Shown here: one piece after another, positions 1 to 8,388 of the stretch | How the letters are laid out: each line of letters begins with the position of its first letter | How positions within the stretch are numbered: position 1 is the stretch's first letter | Source: an uncultured Ureaplasma sp. | Lineage (GTDB): Bacteria; Bacillota_I; Bacilli_A; Mycoplasmatales; Mycoplasmoidaceae | Length of the DNA stretch: 28,123 nucleotides | Assembly (NCBI GenBank): GCA_910589685.1 | Contig: CAJUTA010000004.1 | Coordinates: 1-28,123 of the forward strand | Reading direction: 5' to 3' | Program-made: the position numbers and the translations under genes | Notes under the pieces: model-generated | Told to the model about the DNA's origin: nothing | The model's database searches: none | What the model saw: only the letters and a program-made list of their open reading frames with translations

Positions 1-182
1 AAACATTCATCTATTTTTTTATTAACTATATCAATTGTAATTTTTTGATCTTTTTTAAATTCATCAAATGAACAATATGTTAATTTGTAATTATCTGAGA
101 ATTGATCATATTTTTTAATATCATTAAAATATGAATTGTAGCAATCAAAAAAAATAATTAAATTTTCTTTTTTTGTCATCAT
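1..182 (-). CDS. Hypothetical protein, N-terminal part only
   Basis: An open frame of 60 codons runs from ATG at 182 (a second ATG is at 179) leftwards off the window with no stop. The visible protein begins MMTKKENLIIFFDCYNSYF and is lysine- and asparagine-rich, with no signal peptide and no motif I recognise. Its ATG is only 13 bp from the ATG of the divergent choline-kinase-like gene. A TATAAT on the minus strand (196-191) would start transcription at or next to the ATG, so the mRNA may be leaderless. Function unknown. Confidence 0.55.
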   Translation of the reverse strand, partial: MMTKKENLIIFFDCYNSYFNDIKKYDQFSDNYKLTYCSFDEFKKDQKITIDIVNKKIDEC

Positions 183-195
183 ATCTAATAATTAT

Positions 196-1011
196 ATGAA
201 TATTAATAAAAAAAATGCAATTGATTTTTTTCTAAAAAAATGTCCAACATTTACAAGAAAAGATATTAAAACAATTTCTAAAATTCATTCTGGATACACA
301 AATTTTTCTTATAAATTAACAACTAAAAATAATGAAATTTTTCAGATTCGTTTTTCGAAAGAGAATGATTTAGTTGATAGATCCAATGAAAAGAAAGTAA
401 TAGATTTAGTTGATTTTAGAAAATATTTTCTATATTTAGATGAAAACGGAAATGCGATTAAAAAGTGGATTAGTGGTGATATTGTTAAATCCAAAAATGT
501 TGATGATAAATTTATTGATTTACTTTTACAAGAAATTGATTTGCTTCATCAAATAAAATTTGACAATAAAATATTAAAACACACTTATACAAATATTTTA
601 AATAACCAAAAAATATCAAAAAAATATTTAAACATGTATAAAAAATGTTTAAATATTTTGAATGATAAAAAATGAGTTTTAAGTCATAATGATTTAAATT
701 TGCAAAATATGATTTTTAATAAAAATAAATTAATTTTTATTGATTATGAATGAGCTCGAATTAACCATCCATTATGAGATATCGTTAATTTTATGCGCGA
801 AACAAAATTAAGTGAATCAATGATTGAAAGAATAATTTCAAAACTAAATATTGATTATTTAATGTTCAATAAAATGTCATATATTTGTCTTTGCTTTGCA
901 CAAGATTGAGCATTATCAAACAAGCAAACTTTAAAAATCATTATTTATAGATTCATTAATTTTTTAAAATTAAAAAAATCTTATAAATTTTTAAAAAAAT
1001 TTAATGCTTAA
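196..1011 (+). CDS. Choline kinase / aminoglycoside phosphotransferase-fold protein (LicA-like)
   Basis: A 271-residue kinase of the choline/ethanolamine kinase fold, predicted to transfer ATP phosphate to a small alcohol such as choline in the cytoplasm. The nucleotide-binding strand region is near residues 27-45 (SGYTNFSYKL). The catalytic loop HNDLNLQN has H164, D166 and N171, and the metal-binding segment FIDYEWA has D183 and E185. A DIVNFMRE segment follows, as in LicA-type enzymes. TGA codons at Trp160, Trp186 and later positions are read as Trp; without code 4 the gene would appear broken at 675. No Shine-Dalgarno is visible and the ATG lies 13 bp from the divergent gene. Its last 21 bp overlap the end of the convergent peptide gene. 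Substrate is inferred from the family only. Confidence 0.85.
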
Positions 1012-1224
1012 ATTTTCATTTAAGTTTGTATAAATTTTAGCTGGATTTTCAGTTTTATAAATAGGTTTTTGCTTTAATGAATTACAAATATTTAGAACAT
1101 TTGTAATTATTCCTATAGATGTGCTCACTAAAACAGATGAAAAAGCAAACTTCGTTCATACATTACTTTTTGTACTAGCTCCTGATACTAAATTATATTT
1201 TTGAAATTGATTTAATTTTTGCAT
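991..1224 (-). CDS. Small leader-bearing peptide B (bacteriocin-like)
   Basis: A 77-residue protein too short for normal gene calling, with a TGA-encoded Trp23. It starts at an ATG that shares its A with the stop of peptide A (TAATG), which suggests translational coupling. The N terminus MQKLNQFQKYNLVSGA resembles a double-glycine-type leader, with Val at -4 and Gly-Ala at -2/-1. A hydrophobic helix-like stretch (about 22-47) and a polar tail with KPIYK follow. The W-hydrophobic-P-[IL]-Y-K order matches peptide A, so the two look paralogous. It is the last gene of the exporter operon, the classic place for an export substrate. The 3' end overlaps the convergent choline-kinase-like gene by 21 bp and no terminator is visible. 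A bacteriocin or signal role is inference. Confidence 0.6.
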
Positions 1225-1481
1225 TATAAATATGGGCTCCCTATCGACATTGTACTTGTATAAGGGCTACCTTGTGCCCGAATGAATAATTTTGATGCAT
1301 TACTAGAATAAATATTATTTCTTTTATAAAGTGGATTAGGATTATTTTGATAAATTATTTGATTAATTAATCCTAATACACTATTTATACTTTGCCCGAT
1401 TATTGCAGTGTATAATGTGTTATTTCACATATACCCAGCACAATTAATTTTTAATTTTGTGTCATTAGTTATTTTTTTCAT
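1224..1481 (-). CDS. Small leader-bearing peptide A (bacteriocin-like)
   Basis: An 85-residue protein preceded by a good ribosome binding site (AGAAAGGA, about 1484-1491 on the minus strand), with TGA read as Trp19. The first 15 residues, MKKITNDTKLKINCA, look like a short leader with Ile at -4 and a small residue plus Ala before the proposed cut. Residues 17-45 are hydrophobic with Gly29 and Gly37 and may form a membrane-active helix. A PNPLYK segment and a Ser/Gly/Pro-rich tail follow. The layout parallels the next gene, whose ATG overlaps this stop codon. Position downstream of a C39 peptidase-exporter suggests a secreted peptide cut after its leader. Family not recognised; activity is inference. 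Confidence 0.6.
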
Positions 1482-1482
1482 A

Positions 1483-1491
1483 TTTTCCTTT
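1483..1491 (-). promoter_or_regulatory. Strong ribosome binding site of peptide A
   Basis: On the minus strand the sequence AGAAAGGAA ends just before the ATG at 1481. It is one of the few clear Shine-Dalgarno sites in the window and lies in the 10-bp gap after the membrane-protein gene. It suggests that the peptides are translated strongly relative to the upstream exporter. Confidence 0.55.
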
Positions 1492-1917
1492 CTATTTTAA
1501 GTAATTTCATAAATTTAAATTTTTTACTTCAATTGGAATTTCAATTAATTTATCTAAATTATTAAGATTTAATTTTTTATTATTATTGGGTTCTATTTTT
1601 CAAACATAGTAATAATGTGAATTTAAGTATTCTTTTAAATAAAACAAAGAAATAGAACAATTAATTTCATCAATTTTTGTATCTATTTTATAAACTGAAT
1701 TATTTTGTAACTTGTAATTTTGTTTCTTTGTTTTCACAAAATCTGAAGTTTGTTTTGTGGTTACTAAAAGTTTTAAATAATCATTATTAATTAAATAACT
1801 TGTCAGGACTTTATTGAATCTTAATGTATTTAAAAATATAAAGATAAAAATACTTGCTAAAACAAAGCAAACTATAGATACACATATTCATTTTTCAAGA
1901 TTAAATTTGGTTCTCAT
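1492..1917 (-). CDS. Single-pass membrane protein of the exporter operon (accessory or immunity candidate)
   Basis: A 141-residue protein with three TGA-encoded Trp codons. Its ATG lies inside the last 17 bp of the exporter gene, so translation is probably coupled. Residues about 10-31 (starting ICVSIVCFVLASIF) form one membrane helix after a short basic N terminus. The remaining roughly 110 residues are polar and Lys/Asn-rich and would face outward if the N terminus is cytoplasmic. The topology resembles membrane-fusion accessory proteins of peptide exporters (HlyD/LcnD type), but it is much shorter and has no lipoyl or coiled-coil region I can see. Small membrane proteins beside bacteriocin genes are also often immunity proteins. 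No family recognised; either role is inference from context. Confidence 0.65.
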
Positions 1918-3823
1918 AAAAACTCATCATCTTAGGATTATCAAAGTTTGAAATTATAAAATTATTTTGGTTAATTTTTTCTAAAATTAGGTAAATATTT
2001 TTTAAAATAGAGTCATCTATTTGTGCATCAAATAAATTGTTAAAACAAATTATTTTATTTTTTAAATTTGCAATTGAAAGTAATATTAAAAATATTTTAA
2101 TTTGTTTTGGAAATGAATCTATTGATTGATCGTATATATTAAAATTTGGTAATGCTAAATTTTGAAAATATTTAAAATTGGAGTTATCTGCAAAAAGCGA
2201 TTTAATGTAATCTTTATTAATTGAATAATCAGAATTGATATAAATAAAATTTTCATATATATCTTTTTGATTAATATTATTCAAGTTAATTGAATTTATT
2301 TTTATTTCATCTAATAATTCTTGACATTCAAATAAGCTTTTAATTAAAATGTGATTTTCCAAATTTGGTGTATCAATTAAAATGTTTTTATTGAATTTAT
2401 GATTTGAATATTCAATTGATTCAATAGAATTATTGAACCAATCTAATTTGTTTTTATTTATTTCAATGTTGTTTGTATTGATAAAAGAGTGATAAATTTT
2501 TTCTAGTGGTTTTATTAAGATTTTGTTTTGCACAATGCTTGCTAGACTTGACGAGCAATCTGTGAATCAATTGAAAAAATTAAAAGTTAAAATAATTCCT
2601 CCAATTGATAATTTATTAGAATTTCATAGATATATTAGTAATATAAATTGACTAATATAATTAATAAATTTATAGATTATATTTATTGCATTCTGCTTAC
2701 TTTGATTAATTACTTCATAATTTTGTTGCTCAACAAAGTTTTTTCCTATGCTATTAAACAAATTGTTTTTATTTTCAAAATAATGACTATTTTTATAAAT
2801 AATAAAATGATCAATAAAATTCTTATCAATATAATTAATTTTATTTTCATATATTTGAAAATATTGATTGTTAATTTTAAAATTTATAAAACTAAATAAA
2901 CTAATTAAAAGACAATGAATCAATATAACAATTCAAAAACTATTTATAATTAAAACTAATCCAATTGCAATACTAATAAAAATAATTATTTTATATATAA
3001 TCTCACTTCAAAAGAATAAATAGAACTCCATAATTTGATTTACTATTTTTAAATTTTTTAAAATTTGTGTAAATGAATTCATTTTAAAAAAATTAAAATT
3101 TTTATATTTTAATAAATCAAAATATTGATATATTGTTTGTTTATTAATTCGATTGAAATAAATTAATTTAATTTGATTATTTAAGTAGGTTATGCAGATA
3201 TTTAAAATTACCACACTAAAAAATATTAATGATAATTTCAATAAATTACCATTTATTAAATGTTCAGTAGAAAGATTAATAATTTTACTAATTAATAAAC
3301 TAAAAAGAAAACATGATACAAATTGAATCAATTCTAAAAACAAAAATAAAGTTTTTAAACTTAATTTAATATCTATTATTTTTTTACTTTCATTTTTAAA
3401 GATATTTCAATTTTGCTTATATTTTTTAGAAAAAATAATATATCCAGTTCATCTCTGAAATAATTCTTTTTTGCTTATTTTATATTTTGTACCATTTGGA
3501 TCATATATTATGACATCAGATTTTTTGATAAATGCAATTACGTAATGTAAAAATTCATCATTATTGAGAATCAAAATAACAGGTTTTTTATGAGTATCGA
3601 GTGATTCAAATTCTTCTTTTTCCATTTGATATGCATTTAATTCAATATCATATTTAGAACATACTTTTTCTAATTCATAGATACTAATCCCAGAATTAGT
3701 TAAATTTATTTGATTCAATAATTCATAGCGAAAATTATTACTACATTGATAGTAATAATTTATTAACATATTTGCACAACTTATACCACATTCATTGAAT
3801 GCTTCTTGTTTTATTAATTTCAT
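1901..3823 (-). CDS. C39 peptidase-containing ABC exporter with degenerate ATPase domain
   Basis: A 640-residue protein, one frame once TGA is read as Trp (Trp125, Trp272, Trp400). Residues 1-125 are a peptidase C39 domain with the active-site set Q6, C12 (NECG), H93 (LHYVIAF) and D108 (YDPNG), the enzyme class that removes double-glycine leaders during export. Residues about 150-425 form a hydrophobic membrane domain of roughly six helices. Residues about 431-640 keep the length and strand pattern of an ABC ATPase. However, the Walker A position reads DTPNLENH (484-491) with no GxxGxGK[ST]. The signature region (567-585) has no LSGGQ, and the Walker B position reads IICFNN (591-596). The switch His is replaced by IISNF. 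Peptide processing looks possible, while ATP-driven transport by this subunit alone does not. First gene of a four-gene operon. Confidence 0.85.
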
Positions 3824-3824
3824 C

Positions 3825-3850
3825 TTTCCATAAATATATAATTATGGAAA
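3825..3850 (-). promoter_or_regulatory. Perfect inverted repeat covering the exporter ribosome binding site
   Basis: TTTCCATAA (3825-3833) and TTATGGAAA (3842-3850) form a perfect 9-bp inverted repeat with an 8-base loop. It ends one base before the exporter ATG at 3823. In the mRNA the 3' arm contains the purine-rich GGAAAG that would serve as Shine-Dalgarno, so the hairpin would hide it. As DNA it could equally be an operator for a dimeric repressor. It fills most of the 43-bp gap after ruvX. Confidence 0.5.
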
Positions 3851-3866
3851 TAAAAATATTACTAAT

Positions 3867-4298
3867 TTAAAAATTAATTGTTCTTAAATAATCTTCTAAA
3901 ATAATTACTGCACTAATTTTATCTTTTATTTTTTTAATCTTACTTGCTTTCAAATTCATATCCTTAAGATATTGTGTTGCAATTTGAGTAGTAAAACGTT
4001 CATCACTCATCACAATTTTAATCGGATTCTTTCAATTATTTTTTAAGTAATCAACAAATTCACGAACTAGAATTGTGCGAGGATTATCTGATCCATTAAC
4101 ATTTGTTGGTAATCCAATTACAATAGTATCAATTTTATTCTCATAAAAATTTTGTCAATATTCAATTCTATTTACTATTTCTTGTAAATCATCATTTTTT
4201 CTTTCAAAATTTTCTAATGCATTTGCCAAAATACTTAATTCATCTGTGATAGCAAAACCGCAAATTTTAGTACCAAAATCCAATCCTAATTTACGCAT
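3867..4298 (-). CDS. ruvX: RuvX/YqgF family RNase H-fold nuclease
   Basis: A 143-residue YqgF-family protein, a putative Holliday-junction resolvase also linked to 16S rRNA pre-processing. The N terminus [19 protein letters not shown] carries the first catalytic Asp (D7) of the RNase H fold. [17 protein letters not shown] and MSDERFTT carry the conserved second and third acidic regions, and the C terminus has a [14 protein letters not shown] helix. Length is normal. Two Trp codons are TGA. The start overlaps the end of alaS by 8 bp (4291-4298), so the two are co-transcribed and probably coupled, the usual alaS-ruvX order of Firmicutes. No Shine-Dalgarno distinct from alaS coding sequence is evident. 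Confidence 0.92.
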
Positions 4299-6990
4299 GA
4301 TTATAACCCAAATTATCAAGTCAATTAGTTATATTATCTAATTTGCTGATATCACTCGATCCACCACGACCAAATGTTGGTTTTCCTGCTCCTTTTCCAT
4401 TAGATAATTCATTAATTTTTTGAATAATTGCTTGAACATCTAACCCACTATTTTTATTTGTAATAACAATATATTGCATTTTGTCATCATTAATAGAAAT
4501 AGCAATGTAAATATTTTCTTTATTTTCATTAGAAAGCTCAATTATTGCTGAATTAATTGCATCAATTGAATATTTATTATTGAAAACGAAATAAAGTTTT
4601 TTTGATGAAATTTTATTATATTCATTTTTAATGTTAACAACATCAATTTCTAAGTTATCTTTAATTAATTTGTTTTTTAATAGTGAAATATCATTTTTAA
4701 AATCATTTAAATATTGAGCATATTTCCATAGCATTGAGCTAGAAATTTTTTCTTTTCAATTTTTATATATTTCTTCTAATTGACTAGTTTTAAAATTCAT
4801 TTTTTTAAATGAATTTAATTCGTTTTGATAAATTTCAAATAATTTTTCTTGATATTCATCGCAATATTTTTGAATATTTTTATTTGTAGAAATTGCTTCA
4901 ATTCTTCATTCTCCAGCTCGACGTGAATAATGAGAAATAATCGCAAATTGTTCAATATCAGATGTATTTTTAACATGTGTTCCACCACATAATTCCATTG
5001 ACACATCACCAACTTTAATTACTCTTAGCAAACCCTGAATTTTTTTATAAACATCTTCAAAATGTCCAATTGCGCCCGATTTTTTTGCTTCATCTAATGT
5101 CATCATTAAAACTTCTACAGGGATGTTTTGTTTAACAATATTATTTACTCATTGAACAATTTTAGTTAATTGTTCATCAGACAATTTATTAGGATTTTGA
5201 AAATCAAAAGTAAATTTTTCAGGTGATTTGAATGCTCCTAATTGTTTTATATTGCTATTAACAGTGTTAATTAATGCAGATTGCAATAAATGTTCACTTG
5301 TATGGTGTGCCATACATATTTTTCGATCATCATTGTTTATAACAATATGAACTATTTGCCCAATTTTTAATGTTGCATTTATTACATGATGTACATGTTG
5401 CAAATTTGGTGCTTTAATAACATTGTCTACAAAGTATTTGTCATCAATTAATCCAGTGTCATTAATTTGCCCACCACTAGTTGCATAAAATACTGTATTA
5501 TCAAAAACAACATAACCATCCGAATTATTTAATTCATTGACTTCGTTAAAATTTTCATCATATAGTTTAATTATTTTTGAATCCATTTCATTTTTATCAT
5601 AGTGAAACTTTGATTCAACTGTTAATGAAATTAAACTATTATTTTGACTATCCATAGCAATTTCTTGTCTATTTGATTGTGATACTTTTTGATGAATTGC
5701 AAAACGTCTTTTATATTCTTCTTCATCAACTTCTAAATTATGTTCATTTGCTATTTCTTTGATACTTTCAATTGGAAAACCATATGTTGTAACTAAGTTA
5801 AAGACTGTTTCATTGTTTAAAGAATTATTTGCAATTGCATTATTAATTATTTTTAGTCCTTGTAAGAAAGTTGCATTAAAAATTGTATATTCATGCAAAA
5901 TAACATCACAAATATTATTTCTTTCGTTTAATAAATATGAATAAAATGGTTGCATTGTATTTATTATTGAATCAATAATTTTTATAATAGAATTTTTATC
6001 ATTTATCTTTAATTTATTTAAGAAAACAATTGCTCTTCTAATTAATCTTCTCAAAATATATCCACGATCTTTATTTGAAGGAATTGCTCCATCAGCAATA
6101 GCAAATACACTCGCTCTTAAGTGATCTGTAATAACTTTATAGTAGTAGTTAATTTTTGTTTGCTCATCATCATTGTTAAAGTATGAATTTATGTCATATT
6201 TTAATTTAGTGAATGATTGGATTTCTTGAATAATGTTTTGAAATAAATCAGTATCAAAATTTGTTGGCACATCTTGACTAATTGATGCAATTCTTTCAAG
6301 ACCAGCTCCAGTATCAATATTTTTTCTTAATAATTCAGTGTAATTGTCTTTACCATCATTATTGAATTGACTAAATACTATATTTCATATTTCAACATAT
6401 CTATCATTTTCAATATCATTAATCATTAAACTTTCACCAATATTTTTTGGATCATATTTTAATCCACGATCATAATAGATTTCAGTACATGGTCCACATG
6501 GTCCATTACCAACATCTCAGAAATTTCTATCTTTTCCACATTTAATAATTTGATTTTTATTTATTCCCAATTTAATTCATTCATTATAAGTAATTTCATC
6601 ATCCTCAAAAACAGTTATTCACAAGAGATTAGGATCAATTTCTCATTTCTTAATTAATAGTTCAAACGCAAAATTAATTGCTTCAATTTTAAAATAATCA
6701 CCGATAGAAAAGTTACCTAACATTTCAAAAAACGTTTGATGTCTAGAAGTTTTACCAACATTGAAAAAATCATTAGTTCTTAATGCTTTTTGTGAATTCA
6801 CTAATCTAGGTGATGGAGGGTTCGATTTTCCACTAAAATAATCTTTTAAAGTTGCAACTCCACTATTAATTCATAATAAGGATGGGTCATTATTTGGAAT
6901 TAAACTTGCTGGTTTTAAAAAATAGTGATTTTTTTCGATAAAAAAGTCAATTCAACTTTGTCTAATTTCTGATCCTGTCATTTTTTTCAT
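4291..6990 (-). CDS. alaS: Alanyl-tRNA synthetase
   Basis: An 899-residue class II synthetase that charges tRNA-Ala, intact once TGA codons are read as Trp. The catalytic domain begins GSEIRQSWIDFF and includes the class II motif region around [10 protein letters not shown] and the [14 protein letters not shown] segment. The editing domain has the zinc-binding HTSEH (563-567; canonical HTATH) and CGGTHV (about 667-672), so mischarge clearing should be active. The C-terminal C-Ala domain has the glycine-rich [12 protein letters not shown]. The start follows an AGAAAG site about 13 bp upstream. The last codons read [11 protein letters not shown] and overlap the ruvX start. Confidence 0.97.
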
Positions 6991-7011
6991 AATTGCTTCT
7001 TTCTATAATGT

Positions 7012-7254
7012 TTATAAATATAATTTGATTATTTTATCTAATCTTTTTTCAATTAGTTTTACATCAATTTCATTAATCTTTTCTACTATAAAATTTGTTA
7101 TTTCATTAGACAAATGATAATATATACTTTTAATAAAATTATCATATAAATTTTCTTTAATTATTTTAATTTTAATCGCCAGATTAATATTATTGATTTT
7201 CTGATTAACTAATGGAACAATAAAATTAAAAATTTTGTTTTTGTTACATTTCAT
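7012..7254 (-). CDS. Small hypothetical protein upstream of alaS
   Basis: An open frame of 80 codons ending 22 bp before alaS on the same strand, with a real TAA stop. The product is basic and Ile/Asn/Lys-rich, predicted helical (KINNINLAIKIKIIKENLY, then a charged C-terminal helix), with no Trp, Cys-rich site or membrane helix. I recognise no family. Its place at the head of the alaS-ruvX run and the lack of other sequence between alaS and the rpsT promoter favour a real gene, but AT-rich DNA readily gives such frames by chance. Confidence 0.45.
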   Translation of the reverse strand: MKCNKNKIFNFIVPLVNQKINNINLAIKIKIIKENLYDNFIKSIYYHLSNEITNFIVEKINEIDVKLIEKRLDKIIKLYL

Positions 7255-7266
7255 GCAAATATATTA

Positions 7267-7272
7267 TATAAT
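7267..7272 (+). promoter_or_regulatory. Probable -10 box of rpsT
   Basis: TATAAT lies 45 bp upstream of the rpsT ATG, predicting a leader of about 38 bases that carries the AAGGGA ribosome site at 7305-7310. No convincing -35 box is seen, which is common in mycoplasmas. In such AT-rich DNA the hexamer alone is weak evidence. Confidence 0.35.
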
Positions 7273-7316
7273 TAATTGTTATTCTTTTTTATATTACTAT
7301 TAGTTAAGGGAAAATA

Positions 7317-7559
7317 ATGCCAAATATTAAATCAAATGAAAAAAGTTGTCGTCAAGACACAAAAGTTAATAAAAACAATCATCCACAATTATCTAAAATG
7401 CGTACAATTGTTAAAAAAACTCGTATTAATTCAACAAGTGAACAATTAAATGAAGCATACAAAGTAATTGATACTGTTGCTCGCAAAAATATTATTCATA
7501 AAAACAAAGCTAATCGTTTAAAATCTCGTTTAGCTTTACGTGCTAACCAATCAAAATAA
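7317..7559 (+). CDS. rpsT: 30S ribosomal protein S20
   Basis: An 80-residue basic protein with the S20 pattern: N-terminal [13 protein letters not shown], central [12 protein letters not shown], and the C-terminal [19 protein letters not shown], which binds 16S rRNA in the small subunit. Length is typical. The start is fixed by AAGGGA seven bases upstream of ATG, a strong Shine-Dalgarno for this window. It sits alone between the divergent alaS run and a terminator at 7613-7652. Its codon choice is visibly richer in common CGT/GCT codons than its neighbours, as expected for a highly expressed gene. Confidence 0.95.
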   Translation: MPNIKSNEKSCRQDTKVNKNNHPQLSKMRTIVKKTRINSTSEQLNEAYKVIDTVARKNIIHKNKANRLKSRLALRANQSK

Positions 7560-7612
7560 TATAAATTTCTAATAGTATATATTTCAATATATTAATAAAT
7601 TGATAATAATTT

Positions 7613-7652
7613 AAATATTTATTTGTTCATTTGAATGAATAAATATTTTTTT
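7613..7652 (+). terminator. Intrinsic terminator after rpsT
   Basis: AAATATTTATT (7613-7623) pairs perfectly with AATAAATATTT (7638-7648). The loop can add TTCA/TGAA pairing, and a run of T follows to 7652. The hairpin is AT-only but long, and it lies 54 bp after the rpsT stop. Confidence 0.7.
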
Positions 7653-7689
7653 ATCTTTCCTTAATGCTTTTATTATTTTTTAATACTTA

Positions 7690-7695
7690 TATAAT
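7690..7695 (+). promoter_or_regulatory. -10 box implying a leaderless transcript
   Basis: TATAAT ends seven bases before the ATG at 7702, so transcription would begin at or beside the start codon. No Shine-Dalgarno is present. Leaderless starts of this kind are known in mycoplasmas. No clear -35 box. Confidence 0.4.
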
Positions 7696-7701
7696 TAAAT
7701 T

Positions 7702-8388
7702 ATGAAAGAAAATATTGATAATTTATTTTTTCGAAATAATCAATTTACTAATAAAAACATTGAATTTGAAAAGTATATGTTTTTATTAAATAAAAAATTA
7801 CCTATTAAAAATGTTTTTAATTGAAAAAAAAGAAATTTTTTGAATTTATATGATTTAAAATTTGAATCTTTTTTTATTTCATATTGTTTTGAAGCATTTA
7901 AAAAATGATTAATTTCTAATCAAGTATATGAAAGTTGATTTGTAAATGATTGCAACAAGCTTTTGTCTTTTTTAAACTTAAAAGAAAAACTTAATACAAA
8001 TGAATTAAACTATCTAAACAGAATAAATAGTATAACTTTTTCTAAAACAAGAAATATTAAAAAATTAATGATTGATTTTTCATTGTATCAAGATGAAGAA
8101 ATTTGATATATTTACAATATTCTAGTTTTACAAAAAAATACAAATAGTTTATCTGTTAATATTTGCAAAAATGCTAATATCTTGTTAACTAACAAAAGAT
8201 TAGTAGTTGTTTGTGAAAATAAGCTTATTTTGTCACTAGATTATAATGAAATTACAATGGTAACAGTTCATGATTTAGGATTAAAAATTTATAATAATTT
8301 TTTAGAATATAAATTATTTACTAATGAACAATATGAAATTTATGTTTCATTAGAAAGAATTGGAAAGCTTTTAAAAAAATACTTATAA
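7702..8388 (+). CDS. Hypothetical protein with PH-like C-terminal domain
   Basis: A 228-residue protein with four TGA-encoded Trp codons. The first 150 residues are Lys/Phe/Asn-rich with no recognised motif. The last 70 residues contain ANILLTNKRLVVVCENKLI followed by LDYNEITMVTVHD. This is the strand-turn-strand pattern of bacterial PH-like domains, in which an LTNKRL-like motif precedes a short beta strand and an I-T-V-x strand. No membrane helix is evident, so it is probably cytoplasmic. The stop codon is followed directly by the uvrC ATG with no gap, so the two are one transcript and likely coupled. The PH-like call rests on the local motif and is tentative; the biological role is unknown. 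Confidence 0.7.

Noticed and set aside
196..675. Choline-kinase-like gene as a truncated pseudogene
   Set aside because: The apparent stop at 675 is TGA, read as Trp. The catalytic HNDLNLQN and the metal-binding DYE follow in frame to a TAA at 1011.
2648..2899. Plus-strand 83-codon open frame
   Set aside because: It lies antisense to the membrane domain of the exporter. Its hydrophobic Ile/Phe-rich content mirrors the AT-rich membrane helices on the real strand.
1901..3823. Exporter as four separate broken fragments
   Set aside because: All pieces are in one frame, joined by TGA codons that encode Trp, with a single TAA at the end. The gene is intact in frame even though ATPase motifs are missing.
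4815..5012. Minus-strand 65-codon frame overlapping alaS
   Set aside because: Out of frame with the AlaRS motifs (the CGGTHV segment and its surroundings), with no ribosome site and no independent features.
5759..5944. Plus-strand 61-codon frame
   Set aside because: Antisense to the alaS editing-domain region; a shadow of the real coding frame.
6810..6830. tRNA-like GGTTCGATTTTCC segment
   Set aside because: It lies inside the conserved alaS catalytic domain (reading KSNPPSPRL on the minus strand), and no acceptor or anticodon arms surround it.
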